In this document: in pieces, positions 20,635 through 30,368 of the stretch
How the letters are laid out: each line of letters starts with the position of its first letter
How positions within the stretch are numbered: the first letter of the stretch is position 1
Assembly (NCBI RefSeq): GCF_001403735.1
Contig: NZ_CXPG01000011.1
Span: forward strand, 62,001-126,000
Direction: 5' to 3'
From: Jannaschia rubra
GTDB lineage: Bacteria; Pseudomonadota; Alphaproteobacteria; Rhodobacterales; Rhodobacteraceae
Length of the DNA stretch: 64,000 nucleotides
Notes under the pieces: model-generated
Seen by the model: only the letters and a program-made list of their open reading frames with translations
Databases searched by the model: none
Told to the model about the DNA's origin: nothing
Position numbers and translations under genes: made by a program

Positions 20635-21132
20635 ATGAGCCGACTTGAAAAGTTCCAACCTCGCAAGCAGCCGGACTTCATGTCCGGCTACCTGGATGCG
20701 CTGACCTTGGTGGAGCGGCTGCACCGGCTGCTTCTCGACGTCATCAAGGACGAGTTCGAGCGTCTGGGCTTGATCGAGATCAACGCCGTCCAGGGGCTTC
20801 TGCTGTTCAACATCTCCGACAACGAGGTGACGGCGGGCGAGTTGAAGACGCGCGGCTACTATCAGGGTTCCAACGTCAGCTACAACCTCAAGAAGCTCGT
20901 CGAGATGGGCTACATGCACCACCAGCGCTGCGAGATCGACCGTCGCGCCGTCCGCGTCCGCCTGACCGCGAAGGGGCGGGAGGTGCGCGACGCCGTGGAA
21001 GGGCTGTTCGTGCGCCACGCCGACGGCATCCGCCACACCGGCGTCCTGTCCGATGCGGGGCTGGTCGAGATCGTGGGAACGCTGCGGCGGGTCGAACGCT
21101 ACTGGGCCGACCAGATCCGCTATATCTACTGA
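20635..21132 (+). CDS. MarR-family winged-helix regulator (LdtR-like)
   Basis: A 165-residue homodimeric regulator. The winged helix covers roughly residues 45-125: LIEINAVQGLLLFNISDNEVTAGELKTRGYYQGSNVSYNLKKLVEMGYMHHQR then the wing around DRRAVRVRLTAKGREV. Its length, the GYYQGSNVSYN recognition helix and the VERYWADQIRYIY tail match the conserved alphaproteobacterial LdtR group, known from Liberibacter to control an L,D-transpeptidase and stress tolerance. Start ATG 20635 is chosen over GTG 20626 for ribosome-site spacing. A palindrome at 20562-20576 is a plausible own operator. No L,D-transpeptidase gene is nearby. Confidence 0.85.
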   Translation: MSRLEKFQPRKQPDFMSGYLDALTLVERLHRLLLDVIKDEFERLGLIEINAVQGLLLFNISDNEVTAGELKTRGYYQGSNVSYNLKKLVEMGYMHHQRCEIDRRAVRVRLTAKGREVRDAVEGLFVRHADGIRHTGVLSDAGLVEIVGTLRRVERYWADQIRYIY

Positions 21133-21211
21133 CGTCATTCCCGGCCCTCTGCCCGTGGAACACGGAAGGCGGGGGCCGGGCGCGGGCGGTGAAACCGCCA
21201 CGCCAGCGACG

Positions 21212-21240
21212 CACGGCCCCGGCGGATCGCCGGGGCCGTG
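21212..21240 (+). terminator. Perfect 13-bp GC hairpin after the MarR-type gene
   Basis: Arms 21212-21224 and 21228-21240 pair perfectly around a 3-base GAT loop, 80 bases past the regulator's stop codon. No T run follows, so termination would be weak or Rho-assisted; a smaller ggcggt/accgcc hairpin sits just upstream near 21185-21199. Confidence 0.5.
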
Positions 21241-21408
21241 TGCCGTTCCGTACCGATCCGGCGCGCCGCGTGGGCTGCCGGGGAATCGGCTTGCGCCCCA
21301 TCCGCCGCGCACATAGAGACGGGCACGATTTGGCCCCGCCCACCGGCGGGGAACGTTCGCACATGCGGGGGCCGGAACGGCCCGGCCGGTTAGACAAAGG
21401 ATGATCCC

Positions 21409-22734
21409 ATGCAGGTGACCGAGACCCTGAACGAAGGCCTCAAGCGCGGCTATACCATCACGGTCCCGGCCGCCGATCTGGAGGCCAAGGTCAACGAGAA
21501 GCTGGTCGAGGCGCAGCCGGGCATCGAGATGAAGGGTTTCCGCAAGGGCAAGGTGCCCATGGCCCTGCTGAAAAAGCAGTTCGGCCAGCGCCTGATGGGT
21601 GAGTCGATGCAGGAAGCCGTCGACGGCGCGATGAGTTCGCATTTCGAGACATCGGGCGACCGTCCCGCGATGCAGCCCAAGGTCGAGATGACCAACGAAG
21701 ACTGGAAGGAAGGCGACGACGTGGTCGTGTCGCTGTCCTACGAGGCGCTGCCCGAGGTGCCGGAGGTCGATTTCTCGGGCGTCGAGATCGAGCGCCTGGT
21801 GGTCGAGCCAGCCGAGGAAGACGTGACCGAGGCGCTGGAAGGGCTGGCGAAGAACGCCCAGACCTTCGAGACCAAGAAGGGCAAGGCCGCCAAGGGCGAC
21901 CAGGTCGTCTTCGACTTCCTCGGAAAGGTCGACGGCGAGGCCTTCGAGGGTGGCGCGGCCGAGGATTATCCGCTGGTGCTCGGCTCCAACTCTTTCATCC
22001 CCGGCTTCGAGGATCAGCTGATCGGCGTGAAGGCCGGTGAGGAGAAGACCGTGGAAGTGACCTTCCCCGACGAATACCAGGCGGAGCATCTGGCCGGCAA
22101 GGCCGCGACCTTCGACTGCACGGTGAAGGAAGTGAAGAAGCCTGCCGAAGCGAAGATCGACGACGAGCTGGCCAAGCAGTTCGGCTCCGAAAGCCTCGAT
22201 GCCCTGAAGGGCCAGATCAAGGAGCGGCTGGCTGCGGAATACGCCGGTGCCGCGCGCCAGGTGGTCAAGCGCCAACTGCTGGACCAGCTCGACAGCCTCG
22301 TCACCTTCGACCTGCCGCCCTCGCTGGTGGATGCCGAGGCGCAGCAGATCGCGCATCAGCTCTGGCACGAGGAAAACCCCGACGTGCAGGGCCACGACCA
22401 TCCCAAGATCGAGCCGACGGAGGAGCATCGCAAGCTGGCCGAGCGCCGCGTCCGACTTGGCCTCTTGCTGGCCGAACTGGGCCAGAAGGAAAACGTGCAG
22501 GTCACGGACGCCGAGATGACGCAGGCCATCATGACCCAGGCGCGTCAGTATCCGGGTCAGGAGCGGGAGTTCTTCCAGTTCATCCAGCAGAACCAGCAGG
22601 CGCAGCAGCAACTCCGCGCGCCCCTGTTCGAGGACAAGGTGATCGACCTGGTGCTGGACCGCGCCAAGGTCACGGACCGGACCGTCACGAAGGAGGAGCT
22701 TCAGGCCGAAGTCGAGAAGCTCGAAGAGATGTAG
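21409..22734 (+). CDS. tig: Trigger factor
   Basis: A 441-residue ribosome-bound chaperone and peptidyl-prolyl isomerase. The N-terminal ribosome-binding domain has the signature GFRKGKVP (near 43-50), the FKBP-type domain spans about 150-240 ([34 protein letters not shown]), and the C-terminal substrate cradle is helical ([22 protein letters not shown]). Normal length. A Rho-independent terminator follows at 22756. The usual clpP-clpX neighbours are not downstream here. Confidence 0.98.
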   Translation: MQVTETLNEGLKRGYTITVPAADLEAKVNEKLVEAQPGIEMKGFRKGKVPMALLKKQFGQRLMGESMQEAVDGAMSSHFETSGDRPAMQPKVEMTNEDWKEGDDVVVSLSYEALPEVPEVDFSGVEIERLVVEPAEEDVTEALEGLAKNAQTFETKKGKAAKGDQVVFDFLGKVDGEAFEGGAAEDYPLVLGSNSFIPGFEDQLIGVKAGEEKTVEVTFPDEYQAEHLAGKAATFDCTVKEVKKPAEAKIDDELAKQFGSESLDALKGQIKERLAAEYAGAARQVVKRQLLDQLDSLVTFDLPPSLVDAEAQQIAHQLWHEENPDVQGHDHPKIEPTEEHRKLAERRVRLGLLLAELGQKENVQVTDAEMTQAIMTQARQYPGQEREFFQFIQQNQQAQQQLRAPLFEDKVIDLVLDRAKVTDRTVTKEELQAEVEKLEEM

Positions 22735-22755
22735 GTCTCCGGTCCTCGCAGAATG

Positions 22756-22785
22756 GGGGCGGCCCGCTGGGGCCGCCCCTTTCTT
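22756..22785 (+). terminator. Rho-independent terminator of tig
   Basis: A 10-bp GC stem (arms 22756-22765 and 22770-22779, loop GCTG) followed by TTTCTTGTT, 20 bases after the tig stop. Confidence 0.85.
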
Positions 22786-22786
22786 G

Positions 22787-23974
22787 TTATTCGGCCGGCG
22801 TGACGCGGATGACCGAACCGTTCTCGAAATCGGTCAGGATCACGAAGGAGCCGTCGGGCTGGATCTCGACGTCGCGGACCCGGCCGATGTCGCGCAACAG
22901 GCGCTCCTCTTCGGTGACGAGCCCGTCCTCGAGCGACAGGCGCACCACGCCGCCGGGCTTGAGCGAGCCGATCAGCAGGTCGCCGTTCCAGTCCGAGAAC
23001 GTCTCGCCCGAATGGAACGCCATGCCGCCCGGCGCGATGACCGGATCCCAGAAGTAGACGGGCTGCTCCATCCCCTCCTGCGCAGCACCGCCCGACCCGA
23101 CCACGCCGCCGTCGTATCGCTTGCCGTAGGAGATCACGGGCCAGCCATAGTTGAGCCCGGCTTCCGGCCGGTTCAACTCGTCCCCGCCCGCGGGGCCATG
23201 CTCGATGGTCCAGAAGGTGCCGTCGTCGGCGACCGCCGCACCCTGGATGTTGCGGTGGCCGTAGGACCAGATCGTGTCCACGGCACCGTCCTGATCCACG
23301 AAGGGGTTGCCCTCGGGCACGGTTCCATCGGGATTGACGCGGATGACCTTGCCGTAGGTCTTGTCGAGATCCTGCGCATAGAGCCGTTGGTCGTCGGTAA
23401 AATGCTCGCCGGAGGTGATGGCCACGGTCCCGTCGTCCAGGAACAACACCCGTGCGCCATAGTGCATCGGCGTCTCCGACGGCGGCTCCTGCACGAAGAT
23501 GTCCTCGACATCGCTGACCGAGGCCAGGTCGTCCGACAGGGTCATCCGTGCCGCGGCGGTGGCGCTCTTGCCGTCGATGGGCTTGGCGTAGGTAAGGTAG
23601 ATCGTCCGGCTGTCCGCGAAATCGGGGGCGAGTGCCACGTCGAGCAACCCGCCCTGCTTCTCGGCCAAGACCTCCGGGATGCCCTCGACGGGCTCCGACA
23701 GTGTGCCGTCGGCCCCGAGGTGGCGGAGGCGGCCGGCGCGTTCCGTGACCAGCCAGCCGCCGTCGGGCAGGTTCGCGATGCCCCAGGGGTGGACCAGCCC
23801 GCCGGCCAGCGTCTCGGTCGCAAGTTCGATGCCGCTGTCGGTCAGGGGCGCGCGGGTCTGTTCGGGAAAGGCGGGCGGATAATCGGTGTTGCGCTCGCCA
23901 TAGGTGAAGCCCTGCGCCAGCGCGGCAGCGGGCAGAAGGGTGGCGAGGGTCAGGGGCAGGGTCAGGTGTCGCAT
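22787..23974 (-). CDS. PQQ-dependent sugar dehydrogenase, secreted
   Basis: A 395-residue soluble aldose dehydrogenase of the glucose/sorbosone dehydrogenase (six-bladed beta-propeller) family, periplasmic: a signal peptide covers residues 1-20 (cleavage after AALA). Family blocks: LVHPWGIANLPDGGWLVTER near 62-80, the EKQGGLLDVALAPDF stretch near 106-120 that carries the PQQ/catalytic region, GHRNIQG near 243, DELNRPEAGLNYGWP near 265 and PGGMAFHSG near 318. It should oxidise free aldoses with PQQ and pass electrons to periplasmic acceptors; the true sugar is unknown. Stands alone, convergent with tig. Confidence 0.92.
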   Translation of the reverse strand: MRHLTLPLTLATLLPAAALAQGFTYGERNTDYPPAFPEQTRAPLTDSGIELATETLAGGLVHPWGIANLPDGGWLVTERAGRLRHLGADGTLSEPVEGIPEVLAEKQGGLLDVALAPDFADSRTIYLTYAKPIDGKSATAAARMTLSDDLASVSDVEDIFVQEPPSETPMHYGARVLFLDDGTVAITSGEHFTDDQRLYAQDLDKTYGKVIRVNPDGTVPEGNPFVDQDGAVDTIWSYGHRNIQGAAVADDGTFWTIEHGPAGGDELNRPEAGLNYGWPVISYGKRYDGGVVGSGGAAQEGMEQPVYFWDPVIAPGGMAFHSGETFSDWNGDLLIGSLKPGGVVRLSLEDGLVTEEERLLRDIGRVRDVEIQPDGSFVILTDFENGSVIRVTPAE

Positions 23975-24077
23975 CGTGGCCTCCGGCGTTCTGTTGTTGC
24001 TGATTGGTCAGATAGAGCCATGCCGCCCCGCGTCACGAACGCTTTACGCCCGCCCGCCGGTGGCGCAGAAACCAGAC

Positions 24078-25577
24078 ATGACCAATCCGCTCCACGATCT
24101 TCTGTTCGCGGCGCGCGCCGGCAGCGCCGCGCCCTTCCTGCACCTGCCCGGTGGGCGCACGCTGAGCCATGCCGACTTCGACCGGTTGTCGGCGCGCATC
24201 GCCCATGCGTTCGTCGCGCAGGGGCTGGCCCCCGGCGACCGGGTGGCCATGCAGGTGGCGAAATCACCCGAGGCCCTCGCCGTCGTGGGCGCCTGCGCGC
24301 GCGCGGGCCTCGTGATCCTGCCCCTCAACCCGGCCTATACGCCCGCTGAGACCGAGTATTTCGTCACCGACTCCGGCGCGCGCCTGTTCGTTTGCGATCC
24401 CGGCGACGCGGAGGCGATGGCGCAGGTTCTGGACGGCGTGCAGGTGATGACCCTGTCGGCGGACGGGCAGGGGACGCTGGCGCAGGCCGCGGCGGACGCA
24501 CCCGACACTTTCGTCACCGTGCCGCGGGACGGCGGGGACCTCGCGGCGCTGCTCTATACCTCCGGCACCACGGGGCGGTCGAAGGGCGCGATGCTGAGCC
24601 AGGACAACCTGATCTCCAACGCGCAGACGCTGGCGCGGGAATGGCGCTTCACCGAACGCGACGTGCTGATCCACGCGTTGCCGATCTTCCATACCCACGG
24701 CCTGTTCGTCGCCACCAACGTCGTGCTGGCGACCGGCGGCGCGATGATCTTCCTGCCGAAGTTCGACCTCGATGCCATCGTTGCTGCCCTGCCGCGGGCG
24801 ACGGCGATGATGGGCGTGCCGACGTTCTATACCCGCCTGCTCGACGATGGTCGGTTCGATCGCACGCTCGCGGGGCACATGCGCCTGTTCGTCTCCGGCT
24901 CGGCCCCCCTGCTGGCCGAGACGCACCGCGCGTTCGAGGCGCGGACGGGCCACCGCATCCTGGAACGCTACGGCATGACCGAGACGAACATGAACACGTC
25001 GAACCCCTACGACGGCGACCGCCGCGCCGGAACGGTCGGCCTGCCGCTGCCGGGGGTGGAGTTGCGGATCGTCGAAGGCGGCGCCCCGGTCGCCCCCGGC
25101 CGGACCGGCACGATCGAGGTGCGCGGCCCCAACGTCTTCCAAGGCTACTGGAACATGCCCGAAAAGACGGCGGACGAGTTGTCGCCCGACGGCTGGTTCG
25201 CCACCGGCGATCTCGGCACGCAGGACGCCGACGGCTATGTCACCATCGTCGGGCGCGCGAAGGATCTGATCATCTCGGGCGGCTACAACGTCTATCCGAA
25301 GGAAGTGGAGGAGGTGCTGGACGATTGCCCCGGTGTGCTGGAATCGGCGGTCGTGGGCCTGCCGCACGCCGATCTGGGCGAGGTTCCGGTGGCGATCCTC
25401 GTGGCGCAGCCCGGCACTTCGCCGGATCTCGCGGCGGTGGAGGAACGGCTGCGTGCCGCGCTCGCCCGCTACAAGCACCCCGCCCGGATAGTGGTCGCGG
25501 ACGAACTGCCCCGCAACACCATGGGCAAGGTGCAGAAGGCCGCGCTGCGCCGGACATACGCGGACCTTCTGGCCTGA
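24078..25577 (+). CDS. matB: Malonyl-CoA synthetase / AMP-dependent acyl-CoA ligase
   Basis: A 499-residue ANL-superfamily adenylating enzyme best matching MatB, which makes malonyl-CoA from malonate. Motifs in order: the phosphate loop LLYTSGTTGRSKGAM near 155-169, ALPIFHTHGLFV near 198, the ERYGMTETNMNTSNPYDG block near 295-312 (the MatB type), TGDLGTQDADGYVTIVGR near 376, and catalytic Lys in MGKVQKAAL near the end. Start ATG 24078 sits where the family starts; the frame upstream is shadow of the sugar-dehydrogenase gene region. No matA or matC adjacent, so malonate or methylmalonate salvage is inferred only from motif resemblance. Confidence 0.85.
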   Translation: MTNPLHDLLFAARAGSAAPFLHLPGGRTLSHADFDRLSARIAHAFVAQGLAPGDRVAMQVAKSPEALAVVGACARAGLVILPLNPAYTPAETEYFVTDSGARLFVCDPGDAEAMAQVLDGVQVMTLSADGQGTLAQAAADAPDTFVTVPRDGGDLAALLYTSGTTGRSKGAMLSQDNLISNAQTLAREWRFTERDVLIHALPIFHTHGLFVATNVVLATGGAMIFLPKFDLDAIVAALPRATAMMGVPTFYTRLLDDGRFDRTLAGHMRLFVSGSAPLLAETHRAFEARTGHRILERYGMTETNMNTSNPYDGDRRAGTVGLPLPGVELRIVEGGAPVAPGRTGTIEVRGPNVFQGYWNMPEKTADELSPDGWFATGDLGTQDADGYVTIVGRAKDLIISGGYNVYPKEVEEVLDDCPGVLESAVVGLPHADLGEVPVAILVAQPGTSPDLAAVEERLRAALARYKHPARIVVADELPRNTMGKVQKAALRRTYADLLA

Positions 25578-25586
25578 TCCACGGCG

Positions 25587-27545
25587 TCAGAGGGTGATGC
25601 GGTATTGCAGGAACCCCTCGTCGTTCACGCCGACTTCCTCCAGCGTCAGGCCGGGCACGCCCTCGGCATAGGCCGCGGCCGCCGGGCCCGTCTCGAACAG
25701 CGCGGTCGCGCCCTCGACCGGGGCGAAACCCCAGTTGCCGTCGGCCGAAGGGCTGATGGTGCCCTGCTCGACGATGTAACGGACGATGACGTCGCGGTTG
25801 GTGTCCGGCGCCTCCAGGATGATGGTCGACCCGTCCGCGCCCGGGAACGACCCACCGCCCGATGCGCGGTAGTTGTTGGTGGCGACGACGAACTCCGCCT
25901 CCGCGTCGATGGGCGCGCCCTGATACGTCAGGTCAAGGATGCGGTTCGCGTCGGCGTCGGCAACCGCGCCTTCGGCATCGAACCGGGCGGGCTGGCTCAG
26001 GTCGATGCGGTATTCGACGCCGTCCATCACGTCGAAGTTGTAGCTGGGGAAATCGGGGTTCAGCAGAGGCACGTCGCTGTCGCCCGGCTGCACCCGGTTG
26101 AACATGCCGGCCGACCGCTCCAGCCAGTCCTTGACCTGCGCCCCGGTGATCTTCACCGCGCGCACCGTGTTCGGATAGAGATACAGGTCCGCCACGTTGC
26201 GGATCGCCACGTCGCCCGCCGCCACGTCGGTGTAATATTCCGGTCCGCCCCTTCCGCCCGACTTGAAGGGCGCGGCGGCCGACAGGACGGGGAGCCCCTC
26301 GTCCGCGGTGCCCTTCAGCAGTTGCTCCACATACCATTTCTGCGCGATCGACACGATCTGGACCGACGGGTCGTCGGCCACCTGCGCGAAATAGCTGTGC
26401 AGCGGGGCGTCGGTCTTGCCCACCGGACGGCGGACGTATTCCAGCGTCGCCTCGTGGTCGGCTTCGGTCGCGGCCAGCACGGCGTCGACGCTCTCGACCT
26501 GCGGCACCCAGGTCCGGTCCTCCTGCCGCACGGCGATGGGCCGGATCTCCGACGTCGACCCCGCGATGCGCCAGCCGTCGCCGTCCCGCTCCAGCAGCAG
26601 ATCCACCAGCCCCATGTGCGAACCCCAGAAGCCGGGCATCACGGCGGGCTTGCCGTGGATGGTCCCCGCGACCGCATCGACATGGTCGATCCCGGCGTAA
26701 TCCTCGCCCGGAAACTCCCGGTGGTGGTGGCCGGTCAGCACGACGTCGATGCCGGGCACGGCCGCCAGCGGCACGCTCGCGTTCTCCATCATCTCGGTAT
26801 GCTCGGCCTCGCCGATGCCGCTGTGCGACAGGGCGATGACGATGTCGGCGCCCTCGGCCTTCATGCGCGGCACCCAGGCTTCGGCGGTGGCGACGATGTC
26901 GCGCGCGGTGACGTTGCCCTCCAGATGCTGCCGGTCCCACCGCATGACCTGCGGGGGCGTGAAGCCGATGACGCCGATGCGGATGGGGTGCGTCTCGCCC
27001 GCCCCGTCCGTCAGATCGCGGTCGAGGATGACATAAGGCGGCACCAGCGTGGTATCGGCCGTGGGCTCCGCCGCCTGTTCCCTGACGATGTTGGCCAGCA
27101 CGATGGGGAACCCCGCACCGGCGACGGCCTTGTCGAGGAACTCCAGCCCGTAGTTGAACTCATGGTTGCCGATGGTGCCCGCGTCGAACCCCACGGCGTT
27201 CATCGCGGCGATCACGGGGTGGATGTCGCCCGCCTTCAGCCCGCGCTCATAGGCCATGAAGTCGCCCATGGGATTGCCCTGCAGAAAGTCGCCGTTGTCC
27301 AGCACGATGGTATTGCCCGCCTCGGCGCGCACCTGTTCGATCAGCGCGGCGGTGCGGGCCAGGCCCACGGTATCGACCGGTTTGTCGCCATAGTAGTCAT
27401 AGGGCCAGACGTGGACATGCAGGTCCGTCGTCTCGGCGATCCGCAGATGCGCCTGCCCGGCCTGCGCGCGGGCAGCGAAGGGATGCACCGCGATCAGCGC
27501 GGCCCCCGCGGTGGTGGTCAGGAAATGGCGGCGGGTCAGGATCAT
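25587..27545 (-). CDS. cpdB: 2',3'-cyclic-nucleotide 2'-phosphodiesterase / 3'-nucleotidase
   Basis: A 652-residue periplasmic metallophosphoesterase that converts extracellular cyclic nucleotides to nucleosides for phosphate and nucleoside salvage. The N-terminus (TRRHFLTTTAGAALIAVHPFAARAQ) has a twin-arginine-like TRRHFL signal. The metallophosphoesterase domain has TDLHVHVWPYDY near 36-47, NGDFLQGNP near 84, GNHEFNYG near 123 and TGHHHREFPG near 265; the C-terminal 5'-nucleotidase domain (FKSGGRGG, LYLYPNT, NYRASGGG) follows. Start ATG 27545 places the signal at the N-terminus. Confidence 0.95.
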   Translation of the reverse strand: MILTRRHFLTTTAGAALIAVHPFAARAQAGQAHLRIAETTDLHVHVWPYDYYGDKPVDTVGLARTAALIEQVRAEAGNTIVLDNGDFLQGNPMGDFMAYERGLKAGDIHPVIAAMNAVGFDAGTIGNHEFNYGLEFLDKAVAGAGFPIVLANIVREQAAEPTADTTLVPPYVILDRDLTDGAGETHPIRIGVIGFTPPQVMRWDRQHLEGNVTARDIVATAEAWVPRMKAEGADIVIALSHSGIGEAEHTEMMENASVPLAAVPGIDVVLTGHHHREFPGEDYAGIDHVDAVAGTIHGKPAVMPGFWGSHMGLVDLLLERDGDGWRIAGSTSEIRPIAVRQEDRTWVPQVESVDAVLAATEADHEATLEYVRRPVGKTDAPLHSYFAQVADDPSVQIVSIAQKWYVEQLLKGTADEGLPVLSAAAPFKSGGRGGPEYYTDVAAGDVAIRNVADLYLYPNTVRAVKITGAQVKDWLERSAGMFNRVQPGDSDVPLLNPDFPSYNFDVMDGVEYRIDLSQPARFDAEGAVADADANRILDLTYQGAPIDAEAEFVVATNNYRASGGGSFPGADGSTIILEAPDTNRDVIVRYIVEQGTISPSADGNWGFAPVEGATALFETGPAAAAYAEGVPGLTLEEVGVNDEGFLQYRITL

Positions 27546-27640
27546 GGCGCTTGCTCCGTGGCAGAATCGGCGGTTTGTCCCGCCAGTATGCACGCCCGGG
27601 CGCCGCCGTGTGACGCATTTCCCGACGTCAGCAATGAAAC

Positions 27641-27675
27641 GAAAAAGGGCCGCGCCCATGACAGGCGCGGCCCTT
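27641..27675 (-). terminator. Rho-independent terminator of the rpsF-rpsR-rplI operon
   Basis: On the minus strand a 12-bp stem (arms 27645-27656 and 27664-27675, 7-base loop) is followed by TTTTTCGTTTC, 18 bases after the rplI stop. Confidence 0.88.
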
Positions 27676-27692
27676 CGCAAGGGTGTCGCGGT

Positions 27693-28322
27693 TCAGGCGG
27701 GCTGCTCGCCTTCGCCGTCGCTCTCGGGGGTGCGGACGGGGCCGGTGTCGTCACCGAACTCGTCGGCGGCACCGCCGATGTCGTCGAACAGCTCCGAGAT
27801 CTCGAACTCGGCGGCGGCTTCTTCCTCGGCGGCAAGCTCCTGGATGGACTTGCCGGCGGCCTGAAGCTCGGCCTCCTCGGGCGACCGGGCGACGTTCAGC
27901 TCGATCTCGGCCTCCACCTCGGGGTGCAGGCGCACCGTGACCTTGTGCAGGCCCAGGTACTTGATCGGCGCCTGCAGGATGACCTGCCCGCGCGCGACCG
28001 TGAACCCGGCCTCGGTCGCGGCCTCGGCGGCGTCGCGCGTGGTGACGGAGCCATAGAGAGCGCCTGCGTCCGACGCGGAGCGGATGATGACGAACTGCTC
28101 CCCGTTCAGCTTGTCGCCCATCTTCTCGGCTTCCTTGCGGGTCTCGAGGTTCTGGGTCTCAAGCTGGGCCTTGCGACCCTCGAACGCCTTGATGTTGGCG
28201 TCCGACGCCGACAGCGCCTTGCCTTGCGGCAGCAGGAAGTTGCGGGCGTGGCCGGGCTTGACGTCCACGATCTCGCCCATCTGACCGAGCTTGGCCACGC
28301 GTTCCAGAAGGATCACTTTCAT
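27693..28322 (-). CDS. rplI: 50S ribosomal protein bL9
   Basis: Large-subunit protein at the base of the L1 stalk. The N-terminal 23S-binding domain has the signature GMEGxVxxVKxGxARNFLLPxGxA in form [22 protein letters not shown] (13-34), the central long helix follows, and the C-terminal domain ends near 150. The product is 209 residues because of an acidic tail ([20 protein letters not shown] ...) common in alphaproteobacteria. Third gene of the S6-S18-L9 operon. Confidence 0.98.
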   Translation of the reverse strand: MKVILLERVAKLGQMGEIVDVKPGHARNFLLPQGKALSASDANIKAFEGRKAQLETQNLETRKEAEKMGDKLNGEQFVIIRSASDAGALYGSVTTRDAAEAATEAGFTVARGQVILQAPIKYLGLHKVTVRLHPEVEAEIELNVARSPEEAELQAAGKSIQELAAEEEAAAEFEISELFDDIGGAADEFGDDTGPVRTPESDGEGEQPA

Positions 28323-28334
28323 GTCGAAGTCTCC

Positions 28335-28562
28335 TTATTTCACGGCATAGGGCAGCAGGGCCAGGAACCGCGCGCGCTTGATCGCCCGGGCGAGGGCGCG
28401 CTGGTTCTTGGCCGAGACGGCGGTGATGCGCGACGGCACGATCTTGCCGCGTTCGCTGATGTAGCGCTGCAGCAGACGGGTGTCCTTGTAGTCGATCTTG
28501 GGGGCATTGGGGCCCTCGAACGGATCGGACTTGCGACGGCGGAAAAACGGTTTGGTGCCCAT
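28335..28562 (-). CDS. rpsR: 30S ribosomal protein bS18
   Basis: A 75-residue small-subunit protein that binds next to S6 on the platform. Family signature [19 protein letters not shown] (22-40) and [18 protein letters not shown] (52-69). Sits between rpsF and rplI with 11-12 base gaps. Confidence 0.98.
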   Translation of the reverse strand: MGTKPFFRRRKSDPFEGPNAPKIDYKDTRLLQRYISERGKIVPSRITAVSAKNQRALARAIKRARFLALLPYAVK

Positions 28563-28573
28563 GTCTCTGCTCC

Positions 28574-28945
28574 TTACCTGCGGTCGCCGCGGTCACCGCG
28601 ATCGCGGCGGTCCGGACGCTCATCGCGCTTCTGCATCTGGACCGAAGGTCCTTCCTCGTGGGCGTCGACCTTGATGGTCAGCACGCGCATGACGTCGTCG
28701 TGCAGACGGGCCAGACGCTCCATCTCCTGCACGGCGGCGCTGGGCGCGTCGGTCCGCAGGAAGGCGTAATGCCCCTTGCGGTTCTTGTTGATCTTGTAGG
28801 CCATCGTCTTGACGCCCCAGTATTCGGAATCGACGACCGAGCCGCCGTTGTCCGAAAGGACGGTGCTGAAATGTTCGACAAGGCCCTCGGCCTGCGCGGT
28901 CGACAGATCCTGTCGCGCGATCATCACATGCTCATAGAGCGGCAT
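28574..28945 (-). CDS. rpsF: 30S ribosomal protein bS6
   Basis: A 123-residue platform protein, first gene of the rpsF-rpsR-rplI operon. It starts [15 protein letters not shown], has the family [15 protein letters not shown] region near 41-56 (here EYWGVK) and YAFLRTDAP near 60, and ends in an Arg/Asp-rich tail with repeated RRDRGDRGD-like units. Start ATG 28945 fits the family; the frame extending to 29125 is noncoding leader. Confidence 0.97.
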   Translation of the reverse strand: MPLYEHVMIARQDLSTAQAEGLVEHFSTVLSDNGGSVVDSEYWGVKTMAYKINKNRKGHYAFLRTDAPSAAVQEMERLARLHDDVMRVLTIKVDAHEEGPSVQMQKRDERPDRRDRGDRGDRR

Positions 28946-29093
28946 GTTCACTCCTGTCTTGTAGGCGCGCGTTTCAAAGTCCGGGGCAGGTCCCGCCCCC
29001 CGGACACGAGAGTCCACGCGATCGAAGGTGCATGGCGGGATGGGCGGGGTATAGCGATGTGGCCCGCCGGCGCAAGGGCCGCGGCACGCCCAC

Positions 29094-29120
29094 GAAAAAG
29101 GGGGCCGAAACGGCCCCCTT
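29094..29120 (-). terminator. Rho-independent terminator of the PRC-barrel gene
   Basis: Minus strand: 10-bp stem (arms 29098-29107 and 29111-29120, 3-base loop) followed by TTTTTCGT, about 22 bases past the stop codon. Confidence 0.85.
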
Positions 29121-29142
29121 CGCATGTCGCTTCAGACGGGGA

Positions 29143-29586
29143 TCAGTCCCACCAGCCTTCGTCGACCGACGGCAGCTCTTCCAGCTGCTCCTCGCTCAGG
29201 CGCGTGACGTAGCTGTAGCTGGCGTCGTCCACGGCCACGAGGCGGATGTCGTCCACCGGAACCATGACGTGCTTGTCGCCGATGTCGAGGAAGCCGCCGA
29301 CTTCGGCCACGATGCCGACCATCTGGCCGCCCTTGTCGAGGATCACGTCCTCGATCTCACCGATCTGGTTGTAGTCGGTGCCGTAGCCATAATTGTTGTA
29401 GCCGTAGGAATCGCGGTCGTTCAGGTCGAGCCAGGTATTCTCGTCATAGTTGTTGGCGATCGAATAGACCGGGCCGCCGGTGATGTCGCGCGAGCGGATC
29501 AGGTCGGACATGTCCGCCATGTCCTGCGCGAAGGCGGGAACGGCGAGGGTGACGGCAAGCGCGGCGGTGCTCAGGGTGCGTAGCAT
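29143..29586 (-). CDS. Exported PRC-barrel domain protein
   Basis: A 147-residue protein with a signal peptide (residues 1-21, cleavage after AFA) followed by LIRSRDITGGPVYSI and a PRC-barrel-like domain (IGEIEDVILDKGGQMVGIVAEVGGFLDIGDKHVMVPVDDIRLV, about 74-116). A Tyr/Asn/Asp-rich loop (DSYGYNNYGYGTDYNQ) precedes it. PRC-barrel proteins of this exported type are common in alphaproteobacteria; role unknown. Divergent from the yceI-like gene, with a 197-base shared upstream region. Confidence 0.85.
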   Translation of the reverse strand: MLRTLSTAALAVTLAVPAFAQDMADMSDLIRSRDITGGPVYSIANNYDENTWLDLNDRDSYGYNNYGYGTDYNQIGEIEDVILDKGGQMVGIVAEVGGFLDIGDKHVMVPVDDIRLVAVDDASYSYVTRLSEEQLEELPSVDEGWWD

Positions 29587-29783
29587 GTGTTTCTCCTGTT
29601 GCAGGTTCGTTTCCTGTGCCCTTCCAACGCCCGATCCCGGCCTCGCGGTTCCGTAATTCCGAATGACTTTCGAAATTCCCGGCGGTGCGCCGCTGCACAC
29701 GACATGTTGAGGGGGACGCCCTTTCCTATCGTCATCGGATGCTGGATCGTCCGTCCGGTCAACTGCAACAACCGGAGAGCTCC

Positions 29784-30356
29784 ATGTTCCGCACCACCCT
29801 CGCCGCCGCCGTCCTGCTTGCCGCGCCCGCCCTGGCCGAACCCGTCGCCTATGAGCTCGACCCGAGCCACAGCCAGACGCTGTTCGAATATGAGCACCTG
29901 GGCTTCTCGACGACCTGGGGCATGTTCTCCGGCTGGGAAGGGACGATCATGTTCGACGCGGAAGATCCGGCCAATTCCTCGGTCGAGGTGTCCATTCCCG
30001 CCTCCGAGATGTTCACCGGCTGGGAAGAGCGCGACAAGCACCTCAGCTCCCCCGATTTCCTCGACGCGGCCGCGAACGACACCGTTTCCTTCACCTCCAC
30101 CGCGATCGAGGTGACGGGCGACGACACCGCGAAGATCACCGGCGACCTGACGCTGGGCGGCGTGACCAAGGAGATCGTGCTCGACGCGGAACTGACGCAG
30201 ATGGCCGATCATCCGCAGCAGAACCGCCCCTGGATCGGCTTCGACGCCACGACCACGCTGCTCCGGTCGGACTTCGATGCGGACATGTTCGCCCCCTTCA
30301 TCTCGGACGAGGTCGAGGTGACCATCTCGATCGAGGCGGGGCAGCCCGAAGCCTGA
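29784..30356 (+). CDS. YceI-family periplasmic protein
   Basis: A 190-residue lipocalin-like protein predicted to bind isoprenoid-type ligands in the periplasm. Signal peptide 1-18 (cleavage after ALA); then the family pattern YELDPSHSQTLFEYEHLGFSTTWGMFSGWEG near 23-53, VEVSIPASEMFTGWEERDKHLSSPDFLDA near 70-98 and the GDLTLGGVTKEIVLDAEL strand near 118. Start ATG 29784 has CCGGAGAG upstream. Followed by a hairpin terminator. Confidence 0.92.
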   Translation: MFRTTLAAAVLLAAPALAEPVAYELDPSHSQTLFEYEHLGFSTTWGMFSGWEGTIMFDAEDPANSSVEVSIPASEMFTGWEERDKHLSSPDFLDAAANDTVSFTSTAIEVTGDDTAKITGDLTLGGVTKEIVLDAELTQMADHPQQNRPWIGFDATTTLLRSDFDADMFAPFISDEVEVTISIEAGQPEA

Positions 30357-30368
30357 CGCTGCGTCAAC

